This document shows, in pieces, positions 1 through 7,587 of a stretch of DNA of 24,060 nucleotides. How positions within the stretch are numbered: the stretch's first letter is position 1; every line of letters starts with the position of its first letter. This stretch comes from an uncultured Clostridia bacterium. Its GTDB lineage: Bacteria; Bacillota; Clostridia; TANB77; CAG-508. The position numbers were made by a program, and so were the translations under genes. Under the pieces are notes generated by a model. It searched no databases and had not been told where the DNA came from. It saw nothing but the letters and a program-made list of their open reading frames with translations. The stretch spans positions 1 through 24,060 of the forward strand of contig CALXAQ010000081.1 in assembly GCA_944386335.1 (NCBI GenBank). The letters run 5' to 3'.

Positions 1-671
1 TTTGGTGCCGCAATATCCATACCTTTATGTGTATGATCTCTAATGCTTTCATTTGCACCAAATCTGGATGTAATATGTCCAGATACTGGTTTTACGCTAA
101 AATAAACTCCATCTAAGGTACAAGCCTTGATTTTTTCCTGTTCCTCATAGGCAATCTCTATTTCTTGTTCCACCGTATCTATAGCAGAAACAAGTTCTAG
201 AGTATTTCCTCCAATGGTATTTAAATCTTGTGTATAAATTTCATTTACCGTAATATTGATTTTTTCTAATTTATCTGCATTTTCTTGCTTTAATTTTGTT
301 ACTACCTCCTCTGCTTCATTTTGTGTATTTACAAAAGTAGCATTTTCTTCATTCAAAGCTATCGCATATACTCGATACGTAGTAACAGCTGTTTGTTCTA
401 TTTGTGTAAATATTTCTTCTTCATTTGTTTGTTGTTCTTTTTCTAAAAATACAAGTTCATATTCTGGAATAGCCTCCACATCCACATACGCTATATTGGT
501 TGCTTCTGGACTAATGATTTCTTCTTGTATTAAATTTTTAAACTCTGTTTTATTCGTTACATATCCTACTTCTTTACCATCTATGGTAACTGCATAGGCT
601 ATTTTATATTTTAAAAATGTTATCGCTAGTGCAATCATAAGTGCAATCATAAGAACTTTTAATAATCGCAT
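1..671 (-). CDS. M23 family (LytM-type) metallopeptidase, N-terminal part, cut by window edge
   Basis: The minus-strand frame stays open from an ATG at 671 to the window edge, giving 223 residues with no stop. Residues 3-20 form a hydrophobic anchor, so the protein should sit outside the membrane. A middle region of about 170 acidic residues follows (it includes AVTIDGKEVGYV), and then the M23 start SGHITSRFG at 197-205 and HxxxD at H215/D219, the first two zinc ligands. The later HxH motif lies beyond the window. Family knowledge: such proteins are peptidoglycan endopeptidases or, if degenerate, division or sporulation scaffolds. The start is uncertain: ATG 671 has only a weak ribosome site, whereas a strong AAAGGAG lies at about 722-728, 11 nt before an in-frame ATT at 710. 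A TGA at 719-717 bounds the frame. A good promoter lies upstream. Confidence 0.85.
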   Translation of the reverse strand, partial: MRLLKVLMIALMIALAITFLKYKIAYAVTIDGKEVGYVTNKTEFKNLIQEEIISPEATNIAYVDVEAIPEYELVFLEKEQQTNEEEIFTQIEQTAVTTYRVYAIALNEENATFVNTQNEAEEVVTKLKQENADKLEKINITVNEIYTQDLNTIGGNTLELVSAIDTVEQEIEIAYEEQEKIKACTLDGVYFSVKPVSGHITSRFGANESIRDHTHKGMDIAAP

Positions 672-745
672 AATATCTTTCGTACCGTTTCTTATTTTTT
701 TGCTTAAAATAAATTTTCACTCTCCTTTTCTACGCGACAATATCT

Positions 746-774
746 ATTATACTACATATTTTAAGCATTTGCAA
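746..774 (-). promoter_or_regulatory. Sigma-A-type promoter for the M23 peptidase gene
   Basis: Read on the minus strand, TTGCAA (774-769) is followed by a 17-bp spacer and TATAAT (751-746). The predicted transcript start is near 739, just before the AAAGGAG ribosome site. The perfect -10, ideal spacing and position in front of a gene support the call. No experimental evidence is available. Confidence 0.7.
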
Positions 775-780
775 ATAAGA

Positions 781-818
781 TATACATAATTTCGCTAATT
801 TTAGTAAAATTATGTATA
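781..818. repeat. 12-bp perfect inverted repeat upstream of the M23 promoter
   Basis: TATACATAATTT (781-792) is exactly complementary to AAATTATGTATA (807-818), with a 14-nt middle that can pair further. It lies 6 bp upstream of the -35 box of the M23 gene and about 125 bp past the end of the DUF6320 gene. Neither side has a strong T run, so it may be an operator or a weak terminator for the gene to its right. Apart from this and the promoter, the 272-bp gap 672-943 holds only a long pyrimidine-rich stretch on the plus strand (about 851-913). Confidence 0.5.
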
Positions 819-943
819 CGATTTTCGTTTTTATTCCATTTTAAGCTATATTTTCCTCTTATTTCCTCTGTTTTTCTCTTTTTTTCTCCCTTTTTCACTA
901 TCTTTACTTTTTTAAATTCTTATTTAAATTTCATAGCGCATTT

Positions 944-1507
944 TTACATGTGAAATTTTCTCTTTAATTCTGCTTTAATATCTTTACTACATAAGGCTAC
1001 ACTAAATATAAAATTAACGACAGATACCCATACAGCAATTCTACTTAATAAACTATCTGCAATATAATGCTCTGTAATCAATATCATTGGTGTCATACTA
1101 ATGATAATTAATATTAGTTGATACACTACATAACGAATGTATCTTTTATAACTGATACAAGTTAAAATTGTCATAATCATATTGGCTGTAATAATAACAA
1201 TAGGTATTGCTATTTCTAAGGACCACTTTTCAAATCCTAGTGCATAGTCTATTGCTAAAAAAAGTAAAGAAATCGTTACTACCTGCAATAAAATATGTGC
1301 TGCTATATTTTTATTTTTCTTTAAAGCATATAATACCGTTATCCAAATATATATAATACAGGCTATTGTTAAAAGTCCCCAATGCATATCTGGTGTTGTC
1401 ATTTTATTGATAAGTAGTAATACTATAGATAGGCAAGCAGACACTATTAACAAAATTTTTACTAATTTACTTCCTTTTTTCGCATCAATCTTTTTTGGAT
1501 ATAACAT
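944..1507 (-). CDS. DUF6320-type integral membrane protein
   Basis: This 187-residue protein has about six hydrophobic segments (near residues 16-33, 43-60, 69-88, 97-114, 126-146 and 153-172). It opens with a short basic stretch containing YPKK and ends in a basic tail with the motif LKRKF. Its size, layout and position directly after an acyltransferase of the condensation fold match the DUF6320 family of Clostridia, whose function is unknown to me. Its start overlaps the end of the acyltransferase gene by 23 nt in another frame, so the two are probably translationally coupled. A weak GGTG lies 6 nt before the ATG. By association it may help an exported or membrane-linked acyl transfer reaction. 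That role is inference only. Confidence 0.75.
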   Translation of the reverse strand: MLYPKKIDAKKGSKLVKILLIVSACLSIVLLLINKMTTPDMHWGLLTIACIIYIWITVLYALKKNKNIAAHILLQVVTISLLFLAIDYALGFEKWSLEIAIPIVIITANMIMTILTCISYKRYIRYVVYQLILIIISMTPMILITEHYIADSLLSRIAVWVSVVNFIFSVALCSKDIKAELKRKFHM

Positions 1508-2777
1508 CTAAAACACCATTACTTTCTATTCGAATTGGAATATTTTGCTCTTTTATTAATTCATAAAATCTTTTTTCTATTTTTGTATCATTTAAAATAG
1601 TAGTAAAAGTAAATACTAACTCATTATTAAAAGTGCAAGCCGAACATTTGATTCTTTCTACTGGGTCTGGGGCTATTAAAAATAGAAAATTTTCAATATA
1701 ATCTTGATATTTACCTATCATACCGATTCTACCTATGTTAGAAAAGGTAATAGTTGTATATTTGCGTATTTCTAAATAGGCTGCTCTCACTATTATTTTC
1801 TTTAAAAATAAAGGTATGATTTTTACAAAGGGATTTGTTCCTAATTTTACATTTCCTGACATCGTTTTTAAAATTTCTTCTTCTGTTAATCTTTTTTTAA
1901 AATCCTCTTTTACAAAATCTAAAATCTTTTCAAAAGTATTTAAATTCTGCTCTTTCATATTTGCTTCTAAGGTAATATAAGAAAAGAAATTACTCAAAGT
2001 ATCAGAATGAAAATATTTTTTTAAATTTACTGGTATACATACCTTAATTGGTTTTTTCCCTTTATTGGGTAAATAGTTTTCTTCATAGATAGATTGTATT
2101 AATATAGCTGTTAAATATTGTGTAATACTACAATCATATTCTTTACACTTTTTCTTTAATGCTTCTAATTCCATTATCTCATGAATCGCTGAAATAGCAC
2201 CTAATGGTATAGTTTCTCCTTTTAATATATATGCCTTTTGACTAGAATTATTATTACTTGCGTGTTTATCATAATTTGCCATATAACTATCTTCTGTATT
2301 ATAACAATATGTCCTCTTTGTTCTATATTCTTTTGTGAATTCTTTTTTATGTGCCAATTCTATATAAGAATAAACCATTTCCTTAAAAAAATTCATTGCA
2401 TTATTTCCATCTGTAAGTGCATGATTTACATCCATATTAATTTTTTTATCAAAATAGGTTACTTTAAATAAATAGTCATGATTTGTATAAGGGTCTATAT
2501 ATTTGCATGGATAATCCTTTTCTTCTTCCATACTAATCTCTTTATTATTTTCTTCAAAATAGTACCAAAACATACCCTGCTTCATTTTTACTTTAAAATC
2601 ATGAAATCTATTTAATGCTTGTTTTACTGCTTTTTTTAATACGTATGGTTGTATATTTTCTTTCATAACAGCAGATATACGAAAAACTGTACTATAACGC
2701 TTTCCTGTAGATACGGGAAAAATTTTTGCAGAATTATCTAATCTTCTCCATGTTGGAATTGTATTTTCTTTCATCAT
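1485..2777 (-). CDS. Alcohol acetyltransferase / condensation-domain-like acyltransferase
   Basis: This 430-residue protein carries the acyltransferase signature HALTDG at residues 119-124 (HxxxDG form), set in NVDVNH-like hydrophobic strands. A later stretch, VCIPVNLKKYFHSDTLSNFF, is typical of the chloramphenicol-acetyltransferase / NRPS-condensation / AATase fold. No carrier-protein or adenylation domain is present, so it acts alone or on small substrates. The family transfers acyl groups from CoA or carrier thioesters to alcohols or amines; the substrate here is unknown. The start has tandem ATGs with AGGGGAG 7 nt upstream of the first. It sits 40 nt after an esterase gene and overlaps a DUF6320 gene, so the three look like one operon read from the promoter at about 3739-3767. 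Confidence 0.8.
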   Translation of the reverse strand: MMKENTIPTWRRLDNSAKIFPVSTGKRYSTVFRISAVMKENIQPYVLKKAVKQALNRFHDFKVKMKQGMFWYYFEENNKEISMEEEKDYPCKYIDPYTNHDYLFKVTYFDKKINMDVNHALTDGNNAMNFFKEMVYSYIELAHKKEFTKEYRTKRTYCYNTEDSYMANYDKHASNNNSSQKAYILKGETIPLGAISAIHEIMELEALKKKCKEYDCSITQYLTAILIQSIYEENYLPNKGKKPIKVCIPVNLKKYFHSDTLSNFFSYITLEANMKEQNLNTFEKILDFVKEDFKKRLTEEEILKTMSGNVKLGTNPFVKIIPLFLKKIIVRAAYLEIRKYTTITFSNIGRIGMIGKYQDYIENFLFLIAPDPVERIKCSACTFNNELVFTFTTILNDTKIEKRFYELIKEQNIPIRIESNGVLDVISKKD

Positions 2778-2817
2778 TATTTATCTCCCCTATTTTGCTT
2801 ATCTAAAACATCTAAGA

Positions 2818-3714
2818 TTATTTTATGCAAGCTAGCAATTCTTGATAGGCATCTTCTGCCTCATTTGTTCTATCTTTACTTCTATCTAATAACCAAATAT
2901 GTGGTGCTCCTTCATACTCTTTTAACTCTATTTGTACTTTTTCTCCTACTAACTCTATCCACCTATGTACATCTGGATTTAAAATATCATAAGTTCCAGT
3001 AAAAATAATAATTTTTATATCTTGCAGGGTATTTGGATTCCCTAAAATAGGATTTACTAAATAGCTTTCCATACCATCTTTCCCTGCATAAGCGATTCCT
3101 GCTATTTTTAATGCTTCTCTATGTAGTTGTTTATCTTGTTTTTCTACTTCATCTATTTTTATATTTTCTAATTTTACATCTAGCCATGGAGATATTAAGA
3201 GTAATTGATTAGGTTTTTGTTTTCCTTCTTCTCCCAATTTTTCACATAGAGCAAGTGCCATTCCTCCACCTGCAGAGTCTCCCATAATAATAAAATTTTC
3301 TGCTTTTTCTGTAGCTACTATTTCTTCGTATAATGGTTGTATCATGGCAAATACTTCTTTATAATGATATTTTGGTGCTAATGGATAATCTGGCAAAATT
3401 ACTTTTGCTTTGGTATCTTCTACTAAATCCGCTAAAAAACTCCAATGTTCTTTGCTTGCTTCTGCTATATAAGAACCACCATGCAAATAGAAAATAACGG
3501 TATTACTATCAGTTGTTTCTTTAGGTGTTAAAAAAAACACTTTTCTATCTTGATAACTTTTTTCTATAATTTCTATTTGTTCTTTGGCTTCCTCTGTTGG
3601 TCTGGATTCAATATCTGCTAAAAAGAAATAGGCTGTTACTCCTGTTAACGTAAAAAAAAGCAAGAACAAAAAAGCAAGAATAATTCTTATCGTTATTTTT
3701 ATTTTACTTTTCAT
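2818..3714 (-). CDS. Membrane-anchored alpha/beta hydrolase (HSL-type esterase)
   Basis: This 298-residue protein begins with a basic stretch and a hydrophobic anchor (about residues 9-33), which places the catalytic domain outside the membrane. The rest is an alpha/beta hydrolase of the hormone-sensitive-lipase type. It has the oxyanion motif HGG at 78-80, DYPLAP at 109-114, the nucleophile elbow GDSAGG at 145-150 with Ser147, a probable catalytic Asp243 in TGTYDILNP, and His272 in APHIW. The triad therefore looks complete. It is the first gene of a three-gene unit with an acyltransferase and DUF6320, so it may remove an acyl group that the acyltransferase adds. The substrate is unknown. The ribosome site AGAGGA lies inside a 20-bp inverted repeat that reaches the ATG. 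Confidence 0.85.
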   Translation of the reverse strand: MKSKIKITIRIILAFLFLLFFTLTGVTAYFFLADIESRPTEEAKEQIEIIEKSYQDRKVFFLTPKETTDSNTVIFYLHGGSYIAEASKEHWSFLADLVEDTKAKVILPDYPLAPKYHYKEVFAMIQPLYEEIVATEKAENFIIMGDSAGGGMALALCEKLGEEGKQKPNQLLLISPWLDVKLENIKIDEVEKQDKQLHREALKIAGIAYAGKDGMESYLVNPILGNPNTLQDIKIIIFTGTYDILNPDVHRWIELVGEKVQIELKEYEGAPHIWLLDRSKDRTNEAEDAYQELLACIK

Positions 3715-3795
3715 AAAAATCCTCTCTTCTTAAACTTCATTGTAACATGTTTCTATTACTAGTGCAATGCCTATTTAAGAAGAGAGGATTTTTTT
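3715..3795. promoter_or_regulatory. Perfect 20-bp inverted repeat around the esterase promoter, covering its ribosome site
   Basis: The arms 3715-3734 and 3774-3793 are exact reverse complements separated by a 39-nt loop. On the minus strand the second arm contains the esterase ribosome site (AGAGGA) and ends directly at its ATG. Read on the plus strand, the hairpin is followed by a run of T, so it also resembles an intrinsic terminator. A transcript running in from the upstream ATPase gene would contain both arms and be terminated or untranslatable. A transcript starting in the loop would carry only the second arm. Confidence 0.75.
3739..3767 (-). promoter_or_regulatory. Promoter in the loop of the inverted repeat, driving the esterase unit
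   Basis: On the minus strand TTGCAC (3767-3762) is followed by a 17-bp spacer and TACAAT (3744-3739). Transcription would begin near 3732, inside or at the edge of the second repeat arm, leaving a leader of only about 18 nt with an exposed ribosome site. Confidence 0.65.
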
Positions 3796-3837
3796 ATACT
3801 TTATTTATCTCATTTTTATGAGTTTATGAATGTTTTC

Positions 3838-4107
3838 TTAATTATGATGTATCTGTATTCTTCCTCCATAAATTACTTTTCCATATTTTATTTCATTTAG
3901 TTTCTTTTGTAACTCCATAATAGGAATTGGTAATATCGCAATTCCTATTGTGTACATCCATTGAATTGCATTTAATGGTACTACGTTAAAAATTTGCGCT
4001 AACCCTGGTATAATGACTACCCCTATTTGTAAAATAGTTCCTAATAGAAATGCTCCTAGGAGATATTTATTTTCCCAAAATCCGCTTTTTGAAAATACTT
4101 TCTTCAC
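3838..4107 (-). pseudogene. Detached C-terminal piece (M9-M10) of the Ca2+ ATPase, in the +1 frame
   Basis: This frame continues the ATPase after a 1-base shift. Its residues from about 8 on (SGFWENKYLLGAFLLGT and following) contain two hydrophobic segments that match the last two membrane helices of P2A ATPases. The protein-like part begins exactly where the upstream frame degenerates before its stop. The GTG at 4107 is an arbitrary frame opening with no ribosome site, so I do not think it is a separate gene. Restoring the frame by removing one A from the AAAAA run (4086-4090 on this strand) joins residue 800 of the long frame to this piece and gives a protein of about 882 residues, a normal family length. 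It ends in a short soluble tail with IQIHHN. Confidence 0.7.
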
Positions 4108-6487
4108 TTTTTATATTAAAACTGTGAATTAATTCTATCATTCCTAGAGATACAAAAGCCATAGTCCTCCCTACTTCTAACCCAAACAAATAATTACCAA
4201 TACTAAAAGCAAATAAAGTAAGCATTCCTAACATTATGCCTTCTATAAAAATTTTATTCCACAATCCTTCTGCAAAAATTCCTTTTTGTGGATCTCGCGG
4301 TTTTTTACTCATAATATCTTTTTCTGGTTTTTCTAAGCCTAAAGCAATAGCTGGTAGGGAATCTGTAACTAAATTTACCCATAATAGCTGTATAGCAAGA
4401 AGAGGGGTTTTTAGACCTAAAAGTAATCCCATAAAAATAGTAACAATTTCTCCAATATTGGTAGCAATTAGAAAATGAATTGCTTTTTTTATATTATCAT
4501 ATATATTTCTTCCTTGTTTTACTGCTCCCACTATAGTCACAAAATTATCATCTGCCAAAATCATATCTGCTGCATTTTTAGCAACATCTGTACCATTTTG
4601 TCCCATCGCAATTCCTATATCTGCATTTTTTAGTGCTGGAGCATCATTCACACCATCTCCTGTCATGGCAACTACTGCACCTGTGCTTTGAAAAGCTTTT
4701 ACAATTCTCACTTTATGCTCTGGTGATACTCTTGCAAAAACGGAATACCCCATAATATTTTTTTCTAATTCTTTTGGGGTTAATTTCTCTAATTCTGCTC
4801 CTGTAATACTCTTATCTGAATTTTTTAATATTCCTAGTTCTTTCGCAATAGCCTTAGCTGTTATAATATGATCCCCTGTTATCATTACTGTTTTTATACC
4901 TGCTTTTTTACAAGTAGCAACAGCTTCTTTTACCCCTTCTCTTGGAGGATCTATCATACCAATTAATCCTACAAAAATAAGTTCATTTTCTATTTTCTCA
5001 CTCCTTATTTGACTAGGTAGTACTTCCTGCATTTTATAGGATACAGCGATGACTCTTAATGCATTTTCTGCCATTTTTTCATTTTGTTTTTCTATTTGTT
5101 CTTTTAGTTTTGGCGTAATAGGATATACATTTTCCCCATCTAAATAATAATGACATTTTGCTAACAAAACATCTGGTGCTCCTTTACACAAGACTAGATA
5201 TTGTTTTCCATTTTGATGAATAGTACTCATTCTTTTTCTTGTAGAATCAAAAGGAATATCCGCTACTCTAGGAATTTTTTTATCCCATTTTTCTTTATGT
5301 ATACCTTTTTCTAAAGCCTCTCTTACAATAGCAATTTCTGTAGCTTCTCCTACTAATTCTTGCTTTCCTTCTTTTTCTTCTATTAGTACATCACTGCACA
5401 TACTTCCATATTGCAATGCTAACTCTTGCTTTGTTTTTCCTATTGTAAATACCTCTCTTACTGTCATTTTATTTTGTGTTAATGTTCCTGTTTTATCAGA
5501 ACAAATTACACTACTACTTCCTAGTGTTTCTACTGCTGGCAAGTGTCTAATAATGCTATTCTTTTTTGCCATTTTTGTTACTCCTATAGATAATACTATC
5601 GTAACAATGGCTGGCAATCCTTCGGGAATAGCTGCTACTGCAAGTCCTACAGATGTCATAAACATTTCTATAGGGGATATTTGTTTGAACAAGCCTATCA
5701 CAAAAATAAGAGCACAAATGATTAAACAAGCTATTCCTAATATTTTTCCTACTTCTGCTAATTTTTTTTGGATTGGTGTTTGTGGTGATTCTTCTTTCAT
5801 TATCATATTAGCAATTTGCCCTACTTTTGTATGCATACCTGTTTGCGTTACTAACGCCTCTCCATGTCCGTTTACTACAATTGTCGAAGCAAATACCATA
5901 TTATACATATCTCCTATTGCAATATTCTCTTCTGAAATAATTCCTTCCTGTTTTTCTACAGCTACTGTTTCTCCTGTAAGACTAGCTTCTTCTATTTTCA
6001 AATTAGATGCTTTTATAATTCTTGAATCTGCTGGTACATAATTTCCAGCTTCTAAAAGAATAATATCTCCTGGTACTAGTTCTATTCCAGGTATGGTTTG
6101 TATTTTTCCTTCTCTTTTTACTTTAGCAGTAGGTGCTGTCATATTTTTTAATGCTTCTAATGCTTTCTCTGCCTTTGCCTCTTGCAGTACTCCCATAAAA
6201 GCATTTAGCACTACAATTCCTATAATGATAATAGAATCCATATAATCCCCACTACCGTCCATACTTGCTACTACTGCCGAAATAATGGATGCTATGATTA
6301 AAATAATAATCATAAAATCATTAAATTGTTTTAAAAAACGAATAAAAAAAGATTCTTTTTTCTTTCCCTCAATTTCATTGAAACCTTCTTTTTTTAATCT
6401 TTCTTCTGCCTCTTTTTGTGTTAGTCCCTTTTGTATACTCGTCCTAAACGCTTCCTCTACACTAGAAATACCTTTTGTATGCCACAT
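4067..6487 (-). CDS. P-type Ca2+-transporting ATPase (P2A, SERCA-like), frameshifted before M9
   Basis: This frame codes for 806 residues of a P2A cation pump. Visible motifs are TGE (171-173, actuator), PEGLP in M4 (288-292), the phosphorylation site DKTGT (Asp331), KGAPD (435-439, nucleotide domain), TGDGVND (609-615), NIGE in M5 (677-680) and NLVTD in M6 (705-709). By eye, Glu289, Asn677, Glu680, Asn705, Thr708, Asp709 and Glu785 sit where SERCA has its Ca2+ ligands, including the Glu in M8. The protein should export Ca2+ at the membrane using ATP. It ends early with IFKKRILGK, and the true M9-M10 lie in the +1 frame (3838-4107). The break is at an A5 run, 4086-4090. The ribosome site is AAAGGAGAGG, 6 nt before the ATG. 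The gene is divergent from ytaF. The frameshift may be a real mutation, a sequence error or recoding. Confidence 0.9.
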   Translation of the reverse strand: MWHTKGISSVEEAFRTSIQKGLTQKEAEERLKKEGFNEIEGKKKESFFIRFLKQFNDFMIIILIIASIISAVVASMDGSGDYMDSIIIIGIVVLNAFMGVLQEAKAEKALEALKNMTAPTAKVKREGKIQTIPGIELVPGDIILLEAGNYVPADSRIIKASNLKIEEASLTGETVAVEKQEGIISEENIAIGDMYNMVFASTIVVNGHGEALVTQTGMHTKVGQIANMIMKEESPQTPIQKKLAEVGKILGIACLIICALIFVIGLFKQISPIEMFMTSVGLAVAAIPEGLPAIVTIVLSIGVTKMAKKNSIIRHLPAVETLGSSSVICSDKTGTLTQNKMTVREVFTIGKTKQELALQYGSMCSDVLIEEKEGKQELVGEATEIAIVREALEKGIHKEKWDKKIPRVADIPFDSTRKRMSTIHQNGKQYLVLCKGAPDVLLAKCHYYLDGENVYPITPKLKEQIEKQNEKMAENALRVIAVSYKMQEVLPSQIRSEKIENELIFVGLIGMIDPPREGVKEAVATCKKAGIKTVMITGDHIITAKAIAKELGILKNSDKSITGAELEKLTPKELEKNIMGYSVFARVSPEHKVRIVKAFQSTGAVVAMTGDGVNDAPALKNADIGIAMGQNGTDVAKNAADMILADDNFVTIVGAVKQGRNIYDNIKKAIHFLIATNIGEIVTIFMGLLLGLKTPLLAIQLLWVNLVTDSLPAIALGLEKPEKDIMSKKPRDPQKGIFAEGLWNKIFIEGIMLGMLTLFAFSIGNYLFGLEVGRTMAFVSLGMIELIHSFNIKSEESIFKKRILGK

Positions 6488-6599
6488 AATTATCCTCTCC
6501 TTTGTTTTTGTTTATCCTATATATATGCATAGCTTATCCCGCAATATACCTGTTTCACTTATTTTTTAGCCTAAACATATATTGTAATAGAGGAGGTTT

Positions 6600-7250
6600 A
6601 TGATAATTATGCTTTCTAGTTTTATATTACTGGCTATATGTGTCAGTATAGACTCTTTAGGAATTGGTATGACATATGGTCTTAAAAATACAAAAATTTC
6701 TTTTTCTGCCAAATGGATTTTACTATTTATTTCTTTTTTTATTACTAGCCTATCTCTTTTGGTTGGAAAAACAATTTCCTCTTTTTTCCCAGTAACTATT
6801 ACAAATTTTATTGGTTCTTTATTGCTTCTTTTTTTAGGAATATGGATGATACTTCCGTCTTTTAAAATGAAAAAAAAAGAGGTTATTAAAAAAGAAGAGA
6901 AAATGTATCAATTTTTTATTCGCTTTTTGGGAATTACTATACAAATTATTCGAAACCCTTCTAGTTCCGACTTAGATCATTCTAATCAAATTGACAGTAA
7001 AGAGGCAATATATCTAGGAATTGCACTTTCTTTGGATGCTGTTGGTATCGGAATTGGAAGTAGTATGATAGGTTTTTCCTCTTTCCTATTTCCTCTTCTA
7101 GTAGCTCTCTTTCAACTATTATTTTTAAGTTTAGGTAGTTACATTGGTAGAAAAGTACAAAAAAGTTTTTTCTTACCAGACAATATTTGGAGTATTTTTT
7201 CTGGTATTTTACTTATTATAATTGCTATAAACAAGTGTATTTTTAGTTGA
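6600..7250 (+). CDS. ytaF: Sporulation membrane protein YtaF (MntP-like) with an EF-hand-like loop
   Basis: This 216-residue protein has six membrane segments in two homologous halves. Each half opens with an Asp motif: SIDSLGIGMTYG (Asp18) and SLDAVGIGIG (Asp146). This is the hallmark of the MntP/YtaF transporter family. A soluble loop (about 88-136) joins the halves and contains DLDHSNQIDSKE (124-135), which fits the 12-residue EF-hand pattern, with acidic or polar residues at positions 1, 3, 5 and 9, Ile at 8 and Glu at 12. YtaF is known as a sporulation-linked membrane protein of unclear transport function. The ribosome site AGAGGAGG lies 3 nt before the ATG at 6600 and 12 nt before an in-frame ATG at 6609, so either start is possible. 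The gene is divergent from a Ca2+ ATPase, suggesting a link to Ca2+, which is inference. Confidence 0.85.
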   Translation: MIIMLSSFILLAICVSIDSLGIGMTYGLKNTKISFSAKWILLFISFFITSLSLLVGKTISSFFPVTITNFIGSLLLLFLGIWMILPSFKMKKKEVIKKEEKMYQFFIRFLGITIQIIRNPSSSDLDHSNQIDSKEAIYLGIALSLDAVGIGIGSSMIGFSSFLFPLLVALFQLLFLSLGSYIGRKVQKSFFLPDNIWSIFSGILLIIIAINKCIFS

Positions 7251-7275
7251 TTTTTATGTTAATTTATGTTATACT
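7247..7275 (+). promoter_or_regulatory. Promoter for the two small genes
   Basis: TTGATT (7247-7252), a 17-bp spacer and TATACT (7270-7275). It overlaps the ytaF stop codon, so the small genes have their own start of transcription near 7282. ATGTTA (7266-7271) and TAACAT (7286-7291) form an inverted pair across the -10 box and the predicted start site, a possible operator. Confidence 0.6.
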
Positions 7276-7314
7276 TATGTATATGTAACATACTATATAA
7301 AAGGAGGATTTCAT

Positions 7315-7557
7315 ATGATACATCGTATTCGGTTCGACTTTGTAGAGAATGTTTCTCGCTCAATTTCATTTAGCGACGAACCCTCTCATATCGAAAACAT
7401 TCGGCAAGAAATTGATGCTCTTATCTATAGAGCAAGTTCATGTTCTCCCAATGCAACATCACAGCCCTATATTGAAAAAGTAAAAAGCGGCTATAGGGTA
7501 AACTATGCAGGTTTTATGAAAGTGATGTCCGCTATTGGATATCATATGAAAAATTAA
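7315..7557 (+). CDS. Small protein of unknown function (80 aa)
   Basis: I do not recognise this protein. It is soluble, of mixed charge, with no signal peptide or membrane helix; motifs such as HRIRFDFVE near the start and GYRVNYAGFMKVM near the end suggest a small alpha/beta fold. The ribosome site AAAAGGAGGA is ideal, 6 nt before the ATG. It is the first of two small genes that share a promoter and a strong terminator, 30 nt apart. Codon use differs from the neighbours: five of its seven Arg codons are CGT, CGC or CGG-type rather than the AGA that dominates smc, and GC looks near 40%. That points to recent acquisition or special expression. No function is proposed. Confidence 0.75.
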   Translation: MIHRIRFDFVENVSRSISFSDEPSHIENIRQEIDALIYRASSCSPNATSQPYIEKVKSGYRVNYAGFMKVMSAIGYHMKN

Positions 7558-7587
7558 ACCATCACAATAATTATTGGAGGAAACCAA

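Noticed and set aside
256..597. Open plus-strand frame of 113 codons
   Set aside because: It is antisense to the M23 peptidase, whose frame has clear family motifs; composition is low-complexity Ser/Phe.
851..913. Long pyrimidine-rich tract on the plus strand
   Set aside because: It is probably just AT/pyrimidine-biased intergenic DNA; no repeat unit or pairing partner is visible.
4081..4107. Programmed -1 frameshift in the ATPase at C-AAA-AAG
   Set aside because: The missing helices are in the +1 frame, and the -1 frame meets a stop soon, so the classic slippery-site model does not fit.
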